Shown here: in pieces, positions 1 to 11,677 of the stretch
How positions within the stretch are numbered: the stretch's first letter is position 1
Layout of the letters: the number at the start of each line of letters is the position of its first letter
Assembly (NCBI GenBank): GCA_037157565.1
Contig: JAZHRO010000012.1
Location: forward strand, 8,644,501 to 8,708,500
From: Thalassia testudinum
Lineage: Eukaryota > Streptophyta > Magnoliopsida > Alismatales > Hydrocharitaceae
Direction of reading: 5' to 3'
DNA length: 64,000 bases
Program-made: the position numbers and the translations under genes
The notes under the pieces: generated by a model
What the model saw: only the letters and a program-made list of their open reading frames with translations
What the model was told of the DNA's origin: nothing
Database searches by the model: none

Positions 1-1012
1 TAGCCTCTCCTCTTTTATGATGGGAATGCAAAAACAGTAAAAGGAAATGATGGAATCAATGTGAAAGATGTTGAAGAATAAGCAACAGTTAAATGAAGAA
101 ATAAGATAGCTTAGCTACACGCTTCCCAATAATTCTGATCCCTACCTATACGACAATGATCATGAAAATAATTCTGAGGAAACCATTGACAATAGGGATC
201 CAGTTTTATGTAGCTATCACTTAGACTCTCCCAATGAGACATGGCCACGAGAGGACAACGATCATAGTGATTATCCACCCGAGCTTTATTGGAGTCAAAA
301 GCAAGGGAAGATGGTACCTCTTGAGGACCTTGACCCCAATGACAGTATTCTCCTTACCCCTACCAACCCAGGTCAAGGTCGTATTATTCCTATCACTTCC
401 CCTATTGATTATTTGGTGGAATCCCATTTTACCTTTAGTGAGCCTACTCCTGACCCTCTACTTAGGAAATCAACACCTACCATTCAGCATCCTGATTTAA
501 ATGCACCCAATGAAGGTGACCCTAAGGGAATGGAGGATGAATTAGATCAATTTTGGTCTCAAGGATATGAAGAGTCTATTTCAGAAAATGGGGATGCCTC
601 AATAGAGGAACCTGGACTGAAAATCTGGAGTGAATCACAGGGGAATTATTTATCATTTGAGGATTTACCTCCAAAGGATATAAACCATATGGTGAAATCC
701 AGATTCCTCCTTTCTTTTAAGAGTCATCCTCCATCAAAGCAGGAGTTGATATTAGAGGAGGACAAACAAAATAATGAGAAGTCTATGGGAGACTCTCGGG
801 AACAAAACACGTCAATTGAGGATTTATACTCCGAGAAGAATGACGAATTCAATAATATAGGCTTGCTCCAAAATATTAAAATTGATCTTCCTTTAGGAAT
901 AATTAAGGATACTGATCCAACTCTTGTCTTCATTAATGAATCACATATATACCTCGATAAAAATTTGAGTGAACCAAACGAATCTGGGGATGAGCTGAAT
1001 AATAGATTCTGA
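1..1012 (+). pseudogene. Acidic ORF of element D, array copy 1 (5' truncated by window edge)
   Basis: This is the C-terminal three quarters of the ORF described for the copy at 1109-2446, in the same frame and ending at the same TGA. The last 233 codons (from 311) are free of stops and rich in Asp, Glu, Ser, Asn and Pro. Three in-frame stops lie upstream in this partial copy. Confidence 0.75.
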
Positions 1013-1108
1013 CATTTTGACCCTGCCATCAAAGAGTTGTAATTGAGTCTGCTTGAATTCTGAATTCTTCTAAATCCTAAGAGAGTTAAAATTATTTTAC
1101 TTAAAGAA

Positions 1109-2446
1109 ATGGATCACCCTTACTCCTATCAGTTAGATTATCAGAGTCAATAGTTCCCATCTTTTAATTAGGATCCCATGCCTCGAACGTATCCATCCTT
1201 TGATGGGTACATTGACAATTCATGGGATCATTCTTATTCTTATCCTGGGAGTACTGGCTTCATAACTCCCACTTTTGAGCAGAGCCTATGAGCGGGATTT
1301 TCCAACCCTGGAATCCCTACTTCCATGCAAACACCCAACCCTCCCACCCTTCATGATTTTCTGTATCGAGGTTAGACTGATACCCCTAGGCAACTAGAGC
1401 CTGAAATTGATTATCCTCCACAACCTGATAATAGTAGCCTCTCCTCTTTTATGATGGGAATGCAAAAACAGTAAAAGGAAATGATGGAATCAATGTGAAA
1501 GATGTTGAAGAATAAGCAACAGTTAAATGAAGAAATAAGATAGCTTAGCTACACGCTTCCCAATAATTCTGATCCCTACCTATACGACAATGATCATGAA
1601 AATAATTCTGAGGAAACCATTGACAATAGGGATCCAGTTTTATGTAGCTATCACTTAGACTCTCCCAATGAGACATGGCCACGAGAGGACAACGATCATA
1701 GTGATTATCCACCCGAGCTTTATTGGAGTCAAAAGCAAGGGAAGATGGTACCTCTTGAGGACCTTGACCCCAATGACAGTATTCTCCTTACCCCTACCAA
1801 CCCAGGTCAAGGTCGTATTATTCCTATCACTTCCCCTATTGATTATTTGGTGGAATCCCATTTTACCTTTAGTGAGCCTACTCCTGACCCTCTACTTAGG
1901 AAATCAACACCTACCATTCAGCATCCTGATTTAAATGCACCCAATGAAGGTGACCCTAAGGGAATGGAGGATGAATTAGATCAATTTTGGTCTCAAGGAT
2001 ATGAAGAGTCTATTTCAGAAAATGGGGATGCCTCAATAGAGGAACCTGGACTGAAAATCTGGAGTGAATCACAGGGGAATTATTTATCATTTGAGGATTT
2101 ACCTCCAAAGGATATAAACCATATGGTGAAATCCAGATTCCTCCTTTCTTTTAAGAGTCATCCTCCATCAAAGCAGGAGTTGATATTAGAGGAGGACAAA
2201 CAAAATAATGAGAAGTCTATGGGAGACTCTCGGGAACAAAACACGTCAATTGAGGATTTATACTCCGAGAAGAATGACGAATTCAATAATATAGGCTTGC
2301 TCCAAAATATTAAAATTGATCTTCCTTTAGGAATAATTAAGGATACTGATCCAACTCTTGTCTTCATTAATGAATCACATATATACCTCGATAAAAATTT
2401 GAGTGAACCAAACGAATCTGGGGATGAGCTGAATAATAGATTCTGA
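1109..2446 (+). pseudogene. Acidic Tyr/Ser/Pro-rich ORF of element D, array copy 2 (complete, seven internal stops)
   Basis: From ATG 1109 one frame of 445 codons runs to TGA 2444-2446, interrupted by seven stops (four TAG, two TGA, one TAA), all in the first half. The reading is continuous in character: an N-terminal Tyr/Ser/Pro-rich part (start MDHPYSYQLDYQSQ, later SYSYPGS), a central charged helix-like stretch with KEMMESM and KMLKNKQQLNEEIR, then a strongly acidic C-terminal 233 residues. The same plan occurs in elements A, B and C. I recognise no gag, zinc-knuckle, protease, RT or integrase motif. A structural (gag-like) role for the element is my inference only. It is certainly broken as it stands. 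Confidence 0.75.
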
Positions 2447-2542
2447 CATTTTGACCCTGCCATCAAAGAGTTGTAATTGAGTCTGCTTGAATTCTGAATT
2501 CTTCTAAATCCTAAGAGAGTTAAAATTATTTTACTTAAAGAA

Positions 2543-3880
2543 ATGGATCACCCTTACTCCTATCAGTTAGATTATCAGAGTCAATAGTTCCCATCTTTTA
2601 ATTAGGATCCCATGCCTCGAACGTATCCATCCTTTGATGGGTACATTGACAATTCATGGGATCATTCTTATTCTTATCCTGGGAGTACTGGCTTCATAAC
2701 TCCCACTTTTGAGCAGAGCCTATGAGCGGGATTTTCCAACCCTGGAATCCCTACTTCCATGCAAACACCCAACCCTCCCACCCTTCATGATTTTCTGTAT
2801 CGAGGTTAGACTGATACCCCTAGGCAACTAGAGCCTGAAATTGATTATCCTCCACAACCTGATAATAGTAGCCTCTCCTCTTTTATGATGGGAATGCAAA
2901 AACAGTAAAAGGAAATGATGGAATCAATGTGAAAGATGTTGAAGAATAAGCAACAGTTAAATGAAGAAATAAGATAGCTTAGCTACACGCTTCCCAATAA
3001 TTCTGATCCCTACCTATACGACAATGATCATGAAAATAATTCTGAGGAAACCATTGACAATAGGGATCCAGTTTTATGTAGCTATCACTTAGACTCTCCC
3101 AATGAGACATGGCCACGAGAGGACAACGATCATAGTGATTATCCACCCGAGCTTTATTGGAGTCAAAAGCAAGGGAAGATGGTACCTCTTGAGGACCTTG
3201 ACCCCAATGACAGTATTCTCCTTACCCCTACCAACCCAGGTCAAGGTCGTATTATTCCTATCACTTCCCCTATTGATTATTTGGTGGAATCCCATTTTAC
3301 CTTTAGTGAGCCTACTCCTGACCCTCTACTTAGGAAATCAACACCTACCATTCAGCATCCTGATTTAAATGCACCCAATGAAGGTGACCCTAAGGGAATG
3401 GAGGATGAATTAGATCAATTTTGGTCTCAAGGATATGAAGAGTCTATTTCAGAAAATGGGGATGCCTCAATAGAGGAACCTGGACTGAAAATCTGGAGTG
3501 AATCACAGGGGAATTATTTATCATTTGAGGATTTACCTCCAAAGGATATAAACCATATGGTGAAATCCAGATTCCTCCTTTCTTTTAAGAGTCATCCTCC
3601 ATCAAAGCAGGAGTTGATATTAGAGGAGGACAAACAAAATAATGAGAAGTCTATGGGAGACTCTCGGGAACAAAACACGTCAATTGAGGATTTATACTCC
3701 GAGAAGAATGACGAATTCAATAATATAGGCTTGCTCCAAAATATTAAAATTGATCTTCCTTTAGGAATAATTAAGGATACTGATCCAACTCTTGTCTTCA
3801 TTAATGAATCACATATATACCTCGATAAAAATTTGAGTGAACCAAACGAATCTGGGGATGAGCTGAATAATAGATTCTGA
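2543..3880 (+). pseudogene. Acidic ORF of element D, array copy 3
   Basis: Identical, as far as I could compare, to the copy at 1109-2446, with the same seven in-frame stops. Identical stops in all copies show that the ORF was already dead before it was amplified. Confidence 0.75.
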
Positions 3881-3976
3881 CATTTTGACCCTGCCATCAA
3901 AGAGTTGTAATTGAGTCTGCTTGAATTCTGAATTCTTCTAAATCCTAAGAGAGTTAAAATTATTTTACTTAAAGAA

Positions 3977-5314
3977 ATGGATCACCCTTACTCCTATCAG
4001 TTAGATTATCAGAGTCAATAGTTCCCATCTTTTAATTAGGATCCCATGCCTCGAACGTATCCATCCTTTGATGGGTACATTGACAATTCATGGGATCATT
4101 CTTATTCTTATCCTGGGAGTACTGGCTTCATAACTCCCACTTTTGAGCAGAGCCTATGAGCGGGATTTTCCAACCCTGGAATCCCTACTTCCATGCAAAC
4201 ACCCAACCCTCCCACCCTTCATGATTTTCTGTATCGAGGTTAGACTGATACCCCTAGGCAACTAGAGCCTGAAATTGATTATCCTCCACAACCTGATAAT
4301 AGTAGCCTCTCCTCTTTTATGATGGGAATGCAAAAACAGTAAAAGGAAATGATGGAATCAATGTGAAAGATGTTGAAGAATAAGCAACAGTTAAATGAAG
4401 AAATAAGATAGCTTAGCTACACGCTTCCCAATAATTCTGATCCCTACCTATACGACAATGATCATGAAAATAATTCTGAGGAAACCATTGACAATAGGGA
4501 TCCAGTTTTATGTAGCTATCACTTAGACTCTCCCAATGAGACATGGCCACGAGAGGACAACGATCATAGTGATTATCCACCCGAGCTTTATTGGAGTCAA
4601 AAGCAAGGGAAGATGGTACCTCTTGAGGACCTTGACCCCAATGACAGTATTCTCCTTACCCCTACCAACCCAGGTCAAGGTCGTATTATTCCTATCACTT
4701 CCCCTATTGATTATTTGGTGGAATCCCATTTTACCTTTAGTGAGCCTACTCCTGACCCTCTACTTAGGAAATCAACACCTACCATTCAGCATCCTGATTT
4801 AAATGCACCCAATGAAGGTGACCCTAAGGGAATGGAGGATGAATTAGATCAATTTTGGTCTCAAGGATATGAAGAGTCTATTTCAGAAAATGGGGATGCC
4901 TCAATAGAGGAACCTGGACTGAAAATCTGGAGTGAATCACAGGGGAATTATTTATCATTTGAGGATTTACCTCCAAAGGATATAAACCATATGGTGAAAT
5001 CCAGATTCCTCCTTTCTTTTAAGAGTCATCCTCCATCAAAGCAGGAGTTGATATTAGAGGAGGACAAACAAAATAATGAGAAGTCTATGGGAGACTCTCG
5101 GGAACAAAACACGTCAATTGAGGATTTATACTCCGAGAAGAATGACGAATTCAATAATATAGGCTTGCTCCAAAATATTAAAATTGATCTTCCTTTAGGA
5201 ATAATTAAGGATACTGATCCAACTCTTGTCTTCATTAATGAATCACATATATACCTCGATAAAAATTTGAGTGAACCAAACGAATCTGGGGATGAGCTGA
5301 ATAATAGATTCTGA
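3977..5314 (+). pseudogene. Acidic ORF of element D, array copy 4
   Basis: Identical, as far as I could compare, to the copy at 1109-2446, including the in-frame stops and the stop-free acidic C-terminal 233 codons. Confidence 0.75.
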
Positions 5315-5410
5315 CATTTTGACCCTGCCATCAAAGAGTTGTAATTGAGTCTGCTTGAATTCTGAATTCTTCTAAATCCTAAGAGAGTTAAAATTATTTT
5401 ACTTAAAGAA

Positions 5411-6748
5411 ATGGATCACCCTTACTCCTATCAGTTAGATTATCAGAGTCAATAGTTCCCATCTTTTAATTAGGATCCCATGCCTCGAACGTATCCATCC
5501 TTTGATGGGTACATTGACAATTCATGGGATCATTCTTATTCTTATCCTGGGAGTACTGGCTTCATAACTCCCACTTTTGAGCAGAGCCTATGAGCGGGAT
5601 TTTCCAACCCTGGAATCCCTACTTCCATGCAAACACCCAACCCTCCCACCCTTCATGATTTTCTGTATCGAGGTTAGACTGATACCCCTAGGCAACTAGA
5701 GCCTGAAATTGATTATCCTCCACAACCTGATAATAGTAGCCTCTCCTCTTTTATGATGGGAATGCAAAAACAGTAAAAGGAAATGATGGAATCAATGTGA
5801 AAGATGTTGAAGAATAAGCAACAGTTAAATGAAGAAATAAGATAGCTTAGCTACACGCTTCCCAATAATTCTGATCCCTACCTATACGACAATGATCATG
5901 AAAATAATTCTGAGGAAACCATTGACAATAGGGATCCAGTTTTATGTAGCTATCACTTAGACTCTCCCAATGAGACATGGCCACGAGAGGACAACGATCA
6001 TAGTGATTATCCACCCGAGCTTTATTGGAGTCAAAAGCAAGGGAAGATGGTACCTCTTGAGGACCTTGACCCCAATGACAGTATTCTCCTTACCCCTACC
6101 AACCCAGGTCAAGGTCGTATTATTCCTATCACTTCCCCTATTGATTATTTGGTGGAATCCCATTTTACCTTTAGTGAGCCTACTCCTGACCCTCTACTTA
6201 GGAAATCAACACCTACCATTCAGCATCCTGATTTAAATGCACCCAATGAAGGTGACCCTAAGGGAATGGAGGATGAATTAGATCAATTTTGGTCTCAAGG
6301 ATATGAAGAGTCTATTTCAGAAAATGGGGATGCCTCAATAGAGGAACCTGGACTGAAAATCTGGAGTGAATCACAGGGGAATTATTTATCATTTGAGGAT
6401 TTACCTCCAAAGGATATAAACCATATGGTGAAATCCAGATTCCTCCTTTCTTTTAAGAGTCATCCTCCATCAAAGCAGGAGTTGATATTAGAGGAGGACA
6501 AACAAAATAATGAGAAGTCTATGGGAGACTCTCGGGAACAAAACACGTCAATTGAGGATTTATACTCCGAGAAGAATGACGAATTCAATAATATAGGCTT
6601 GCTCCAAAATATTAAAATTGATCTTCCTTTAGGAATAATTAAGGATACTGATCCAACTCTTGTCTTCATTAATGAATCACATATATACCTCGATAAAAAT
6701 TTGAGTGAACCAAACGAATCTGGGGATGAGCTGAATAATAGATTCTGA
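5411..6748 (+). pseudogene. Acidic ORF of element D, array copy 5 (last)
   Basis: Last copy of the array. It has the same sequence and stops as the others. Only 35 bp of unit sequence follow its TGA before the array junction at 6783/6784. Unlike the other copies it is joined to the original downstream part of element D, so it marks the right border of the amplification. Confidence 0.75.
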
Positions 6749-6839
6749 CATTTTGACCCTGCCATCAAAGAGTTGTAATTGAGAGTTTACCCTTGATTCA
6801 AATATAACTCCGATCATTAATGCTAGGTAGGGTAACCTG

Positions 6840-7300
6840 TTGTCTACAACTGTTAAGGAGGATACACAATCTGAATCATTGTTGGAATTAGACCTAACAC
6901 TGACTAAGCCCTCATTGGACTTAACCATTATCTTCCAACACTACAAACAACCCTTATACTCCCTAACCGATCCTTGGCTCAGATCTCTGCTCATGTACAT
7001 TGCTTCTAGAGAACATATCAGGCCAGTACATCCTCAGGTAGAATGGCGAGTGTGGATTGATGCTTGTACTTGTACTCTTGCCATTCAAGGGTTTGAACTA
7101 ATAATGTGTATATCTTTTAAAACCCGTCCTGCTTTGGAGGATCCTTGTTATCCACCACTTATTCCATTTCGGGAGGTCCCTTTTCATATTCTGTTTATTA
7201 TTCCTACACCTCCCAATGTAGCCAACGAGGTTCTTCACTTTCATATCTTCTGACGAGCATTGGGTATTACGTTGCATCATTAGCTCGCCAACATTCGTGG
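6840..7300 (+). pseudogene. Downstream coding remnant of element D
   Basis: A 137-codon open stretch (to 7253, non-ATG start) follows the array. It has no family I recognise. Just after its stop, in another frame, lies RALGITLHH, which sits where elements A, B and C have a related motif (LIGLGLH, FGLGLH, LIGFGLHH), about 260 bp before the first purine tract. I read it as the decayed end of the acidic ORF. The level of decay and the frame breaks make any protein unlikely. Confidence 0.4.
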
Positions 7301-7418
7301 CTACCTATTTTCTAGGCCTGCACTGTTACGTATATTTTTAGGGCCTAACCTTGTTTGTTTGGAACCAGACTTATAGGTTCCTTCTAAGTCTGGCTGCTGA
7401 CAGAAAATGCAACGCTTG

Positions 7419-7434
7419 TTGGGAGGCAACCCAG
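7419..7434 (+). promoter_or_regulatory. Conserved GGGAGGCAAC motif after the ORF
   Basis: TTGGGAGGCAACCCAG lies about 75 bp before the first hairpin and purine tract. Element C has ATGGGAGGCAACACG at the same place (60721-60735), and A, B and C have a related GGAGGCAA or GGAGCAAC immediately after their primer-binding sites. I recall such a motif in Athila-type elements. Its function is unknown. Confidence 0.45.
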
Positions 7435-7492
7435 CGGTCGGAATAACACCTTGTCAGGTGATGTTTTTCCTTTCTTCTCCTGTTTTAATTTT

Positions 7493-7528
7493 ACAATGGG
7501 GACATTGTAGGATTTAGGCATGGGGGAG
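7493..7528 (+). promoter_or_regulatory. Hairpin plus first (central-type) purine tract of element D
   Basis: ACAATG-GGGA-CATTGT (7493-7508) is a perfect 6-bp stem with a 4-nt loop. It is followed after 7 nt by AGGCATGGGGGAG (7516-7528). The same arrangement follows the ORF in elements A (19332-19366), B (26026-26059) and C (60948-60981). The purine run matches the true polypurine tract next to the 3' LTR, so it looks like a second plus-strand priming site. That role is inferred. Confidence 0.6.
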
Positions 7529-8938
7529 TGCATTTGCATTTTAGGAAGTACTCATGCATTTAGGTTAGCATAAAAAAAAAATTCCTCTTTTCTTGAGCTA
7601 ATTGGGTTAGCCCTAGCAAAATACTTTGTCATTGGAGGTTTTTCTTCCCGAATTACTTCTTAAGTTTAGAATCCAGTACATTTATTTGACGTACACGTAG
7701 ACTTGGTAATGGATCCTTGAGGAAAACCAGTAAGCATTTGTAGTCTACTGAACCCTTGGACAGTTCATAGGGAGTCAGGCATACTATCTTCTAGTAGATC
7801 CACCTCATATTTGTGAGAAGAGGGTAGAGAGATTACTGGTGCGCTAAGTCTAGTGTAAGGACTATTAAGTTTTGGATAATTAGGTGAGGATACTTCAGAG
7901 TTAGGCGTAGTTTTCACTCTCTGTTCCTGTGTGCGTACTTTGTGTGAATTCCTGAGAGTCACCAAATAAGGCAGATACACAGAGATGAAGTCTTAATAAA
8001 GCTATGACTATGGTGGATGGTTACGACTGTCCTTCATAGAGTCCTCAGTTGAAGGAGGGTAATAGTATCAAAGGTCAGAAATACGCCTGTCCTATCCATT
8101 CCTTCCCGGTGCCGAGAATAGGCACTTCCACCAAATAAGTCACACAAGATCCTCTTGACCATCATCATCCTTAATAATGCCTCATAAATAAAAGTCTGTG
8201 TCGTATTATGTTGATTTATAAAAAAGAAAAAAGAGAAAAGAAAAGAAGAAAAAGAAGAAACGAAAAAAAAAGAAAAGAAGAAATAGTTATATTACAAAAA
8301 AAAGAAATCCAAGCTTATAATGTAACATTGTTTCTGAGGCAACAGAACACCTATCGCGTTCCACCAAATATGACCCATACCTACCTTCTAGTATTTCTGA
8401 TCGCCCGAATACTGATTGAGGACTCTAACTTAGTTGTAGAGATATTAAGACTTTAATTGAAATGTGGATGCCATGTGAGGCCACCAAACAGTGAGTACAA
8501 TTACTAAATCTGGCGAGATTTGTGATCTCAGAAAGAAAGAAAAGAGTGAGTGCTCAGGAACATCAAGAGAGCACAGTTTAGCCTCTCTTTGAGTTGACTT
8601 TTCTACTAGTCTAGAGATCTAGAGTCTGTAGTACTAGACTACATGTAGCACCAGATGAGTGTGTGCCACCAAATATAAATCCATTCTACTCGATATCTCC
8701 TACCTAAGCCAAAAGCCAGGGTCAAATTACAGATTATCTTCTGCTTTATCCCCGAGGGAAGTAGTTGCCTATCCCGGCAGATATATTTACCAAGGGCGAA
8801 GTATGAACTCCCAATACGAATTGGCTTTTTCACTTGGATTTGTTACTTAGGCTATCATCACTTCACATTTGTCTGGATTTCTAAAGTTTTGAAATAAGAA
8901 AAGAAGAAATCTTCTGATTACTTCTCTTATTTTTCATT
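7529..8938. other. Non-coding spacer of element D with A/G-rich tract
   Basis: No convincing coding sequence is present. A strongly A/G-rich run lies at 8218-8310 (mixtures of AAAAG and GAAAG). Spacers of the same composition stand at the same place in A, B and C. The sense of the scattered short ORFs here is not supported by any motif. Confidence 0.6.
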
Positions 8939-8976
8939 TTTGCTAGGGACTAGCAAATCTTAGGTATGGGGGTATT
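8939..8976 (+). promoter_or_regulatory. Hairpin and polypurine tract of element D
   Basis: TTTGCTAG-GGA-CTAGCAAA (8939-8957) is a perfect 8-bp stem with a 3-nt loop. AGGTATGGGGG (8962-8972) follows and then the first base of the LTR (TGATGAGTC, 8977). Position directly before the 3' LTR identifies the purine run as the primer for plus-strand DNA. The hairpin recurs in A (20572-20592) and C (62289-62310) and is decayed in B. Confidence 0.75.
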
Positions 8977-10629
8977 TGATGAGTCAATTTTAATGGACTA
9001 GTATTACGCCTAAGTAACTTTAATCTTACCTTTTAGGTTTGTTAATAACTACATTAACTTATAGAATATTTGTATGCATCATGATTTAAGTTTACATCTA
9101 TTTTATAACATTCTATAACTTAATATGTAATGATTTTGTTGTTTTTATGTGCAGGAATGATATTTAGAAAGAACAAGGAGTTGGGGAATAAATTTCCCCA
9201 ACAAACAACCAGCGACATATGTTTTTCCCCCATCCTCCGGCCAAAAATAGCAAGGGGATTTTGAAAATCCCTTGTAGCATGGAAGAGAGGAGTTAAGAGG
9301 AGGAGGAGCACAGGCGAGGGATCATCTTCTTCCTCGCTCTGGCGGGGAACCATCATCCAGGAACCGTGCAACCACTGTGTGCACTGTGCACCAAGCTTCC
9401 CCCTCCGGCGTTCACACCACCCTAGCCTGCCCTCGCGCACCCGTACAGCGCCTCTCCAGCCACCGCAACGCGCCCCCCTCCTCCAGCGCCCTTCACTGCA
9501 GGCGCTGCACCGCTCCGCCCTTGCCACCCGTGCCCGTAGGCGCTTCCCCCTACGCCTGCAGGCACCCGCTCCAGCACCACCAGGCGCCTGTAGGCACCGT
9601 GCCTTCGCGTGCCCCTCTAGCGCCAGACCCGCACTAGCACAGCGCCTCCACCTTGCGTGCCCGCCATCGCCCGGAGGCCTGTTCAGGTGCATCGCCCCAC
9701 CCGCGCCCCTCCAGCACCTGCCCCTGCACTTGTAGGCATGCCCTGCAGCTACACTAAGCCCCTCCGTTGCACCGTAGGCGCCACGCCACCAGCACTCCCC
9801 TCTGCAGGCGTGCTTCCCTCGCTAGCGCTTCCCCCTTCTAACCCTTTCAATCCTGCAGGTGCGCCTTCAAGCGCCTGCAAGCGTTGCGTCTCCTTCACCT
9901 TCTAGCGCAGGCACACCCTCTACAGGCGCAACAGAACGCCTGCGCGGCTGGCTACAGCCTCTCCACCGCCGCCACTTCATCTCCGCCGGCCGGCCGCCAC
10001 CAACCCCCTCGCGACGTGCCACTGCTGCCATTGTGAAGCACTCGTTGAGACGCATCTCTACGCACAACCTCACCATTAGCCGTCTACCCATGCTTACGCA
10101 CGGAAGAGAGAGGCAAAAACCTCTGTTTTTGTCTCCACTAATAATTACATTCAATGCCATTTCCAATTTTATATTAATATTTTATTTAGGCCACATTTCA
10201 CTGATGCACTCAAATTTTCCTGAAATTATTTTACTTGTGTTATGTGCATGTTTTTACCTTGAATTTTAAATCAGAATTGCATGAAAGTTGAATTTACATG
10301 ACAAGCCATTACACATGCATCATACACATATTTTTGGAGCTTAATTCCTGACGTGAAAACTATATAAATACCCCTGAACCTTTAAGGAAATTGCAAACTT
10401 CATTTAAAATAGCATATTCCTTGCATTAAAGTTGCAGAAGAGTTTGCTAACTGTGTATTCCTTAACTCGTGAATTTATTGGTCTATTCCTCCTTGTGCAT
10501 ACGACATCCATTATTGTGGTTTAAATTCATATCTGTTTAATCTTTGATCGAGAGATTTTCCACCACCTTTTGTGCTACAACGATTTATTATCTTAATATT
10601 AATTATTTAAAGTGAAAATCTCTCCATCA
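8977..10629 (+). mobile_element. 3' LTR of element D (1653 bp)
   Basis: Starts TGATGAGTC directly after the polypurine tract and ends CTCCATCA, where sequence of an unrelated minus-strand C LTR begins. The U3 half contains a striking GC-rich block (about 9380-10030) with at least ten partly palindromic GCAGGCG or TAGGCGCC motifs. TATATAAATA at 10361-10370 is a good TATA box, giving a U3 of about 1.4 kb. Long ORFs on both strands in the GC block (for example 9120-9692 minus) are compositional and I do not regard them as genes. Confidence 0.75.
10361..10370 (+). promoter_or_regulatory. TATA box of LTR D
   Basis: TATATAAATA followed by CCCC lies about 270 bp before the LTR end, as expected for an LTR promoter. 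Confidence 0.6.
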
Positions 10630-11562
10630 GCAGGCAGAAAGCCTTGTGCTTGGAAGGCAAGCTTCCAAGCACGAGCATCCTCACCGGACATGGAAGGTGA
10701 AAGATACCCAAATCTCTCATGCGTTCGCATGAGAGATTGGGTGGCAATCAAGGCTTGAAATTGTGTTCATATGATCGGGAATTCCTAAGAGAATCTCCAT
10801 TTAAATTTAAGAGGGAGTCTCTAAGGAATCAAGGAGTACTCCCTCTTGAATCCTTGCCGGAGTAGGATTCCTCCACTGTAATGGTGGAGGGACCTAATTG
10901 CAAAGAATGATGAGGAAGATAGGGGGGTGTCTGCAAGGTTTTCGAAAGTTAGGGGCATAAAAGTAATTGGGTTGGCCTGTTTTGCAAAGCAGGTCAAGGT
11001 GAACTCTCCTTAGTTCCAAATTTTGGTATAAACCTCATTTGGACCCAAGGAATCTAATGGTGAAGTTGGATTTTAGGGCTGACCACGTTTGATTGGATAT
11101 TTTGCAGAAAAACCTAATTTTGGGCAAATGTTTAACTAGGACCCCTATTTAGGTCATAATAGGTTCTAAAGGCCAAATTGAAGGTTTTAAACCCTAGAGG
11201 ATATTTTTATATGAATTTTAGAGGGTTTAGTTGAATTTTATCATGACCAGAACCTTGTTAAATTAAGTAGGTCTGTTTTAGGGTTACAAGAAGTCATTTA
11301 ATTCCCAGATCTCACATTAACCCTTTTCTGATTGAACCAACCCACTTTTTATCTTGTTAAGACCAATTGACCCATGTTTAACCCCTGAGAAATTCTGTTG
11401 TTGTATTGCAATGGTAAAATTACAGTTTTACCCTTTGTTTCTTGCTTTTCTTTCAAACCAGTTATTCCCAGAGTTAGGCCCTTCACTTGGTTATGTAGGA
11501 GCTTTTGTTCTATTTTCTAGGTCACAATAAGCTAGTTAGGGCTCATGATGGTGTTCCCGTCA
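10630..11562 (-). mobile_element. Family C LTR fragment (interrupted by element D)
   Basis: Collinear with about 44838-45773, the start (U3) of a minus-strand C LTR. On the minus strand it begins TGACGGGAACACCATC. Shared marks are the inverted repeat GCTTGGAAGGCAAGCTTCCAAGC near 10650 and ATGCGTTCGCATGAGAGATT near 10720. The rest of this LTR should lie left of element D, outside the window. The flanking base at 11563 begins the copia I LTR remnant. Confidence 0.75.
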
Positions 11563-11677
11563 GACCTTATCGTACAAAAGATCACATGGCAAGGACTAAT
11601 GAGTTCAAAGAATGAAAACTTTATTATTATGTGCATAATCCAAAACATGTCCATACATGAAACACCAAAATAGAACA
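11563..11677 (-). mobile_element. Partial 3' LTR of copia I
   Basis: On the minus strand a purine tract CAGTGGGAGTT (11678-11688) is followed by TGTTCTATTTTGG, a typical copia tract/LTR border. The LTR is cut at 11563 by the family C LTR, and the rest would be beyond that insertion. Confidence 0.55.

Larger units (their letters stand above)
1..6783 (+). repeat. Tandem array, 1434-bp unit, about 4.7 copies
   Basis: The sequence repeats with an exact period of 1434 bp (221, 1655, 3089, 4523 and 5957 are equivalent positions). I found no difference between copies in the stretches I compared, and the ORFs in several frames are identical in all copies. The array stops at 6783, where the unit continuation TCTGCTTGAATTC is replaced by AGTTTACCCTTG. 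The left end is outside the window. Each unit holds one whole acidic ORF (1338 bp) plus 96 bp of flank, so the array is an ORF amplification inside element D. Perfect identity means either very recent amplification or homogenisation, or an assembly artefact. Confidence 0.97.
1..10629 (+). mobile_element. LTR retrotransposon D, non-autonomous, 5' part outside the window
   Basis: The element runs from beyond the left edge to the end of its 3' LTR. In order it shows an amplified acidic ORF (tandem array), a downstream coding remnant, a first purine tract with hairpin (7493-7528), an A/G-rich spacer, a second hairpin plus polypurine tract (8939-8976) and a 3' LTR (8977-10629). No RT, integrase or protease motif is visible on either strand. 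The plan matches elements A, B and C. Its right flank, from 10630, is a minus-strand family C LTR, so D inserted into that LTR. Its 5' LTR, primer site and target duplication lie outside the window. Confidence 0.8.

Noticed and set aside
221..1032. Minus-strand ORFs of 68 and 102 codons repeated in the array
   Set aside because: Shadows of the plus-strand acidic ORF; repeated only because the array is identical.
1..6783. CRISPR-like or satellite reading of the array
   Set aside because: Unit of 1434 bp with no spacers, containing a retroelement ORF; it is a tandem duplication, not a CRISPR array.
9120..9692. 190-codon minus ORF and several plus ORFs in the GC-rich block
   Set aside because: Overlapping long ORFs on both strands are expected from high GC content; no motif, and the block lies in an LTR.
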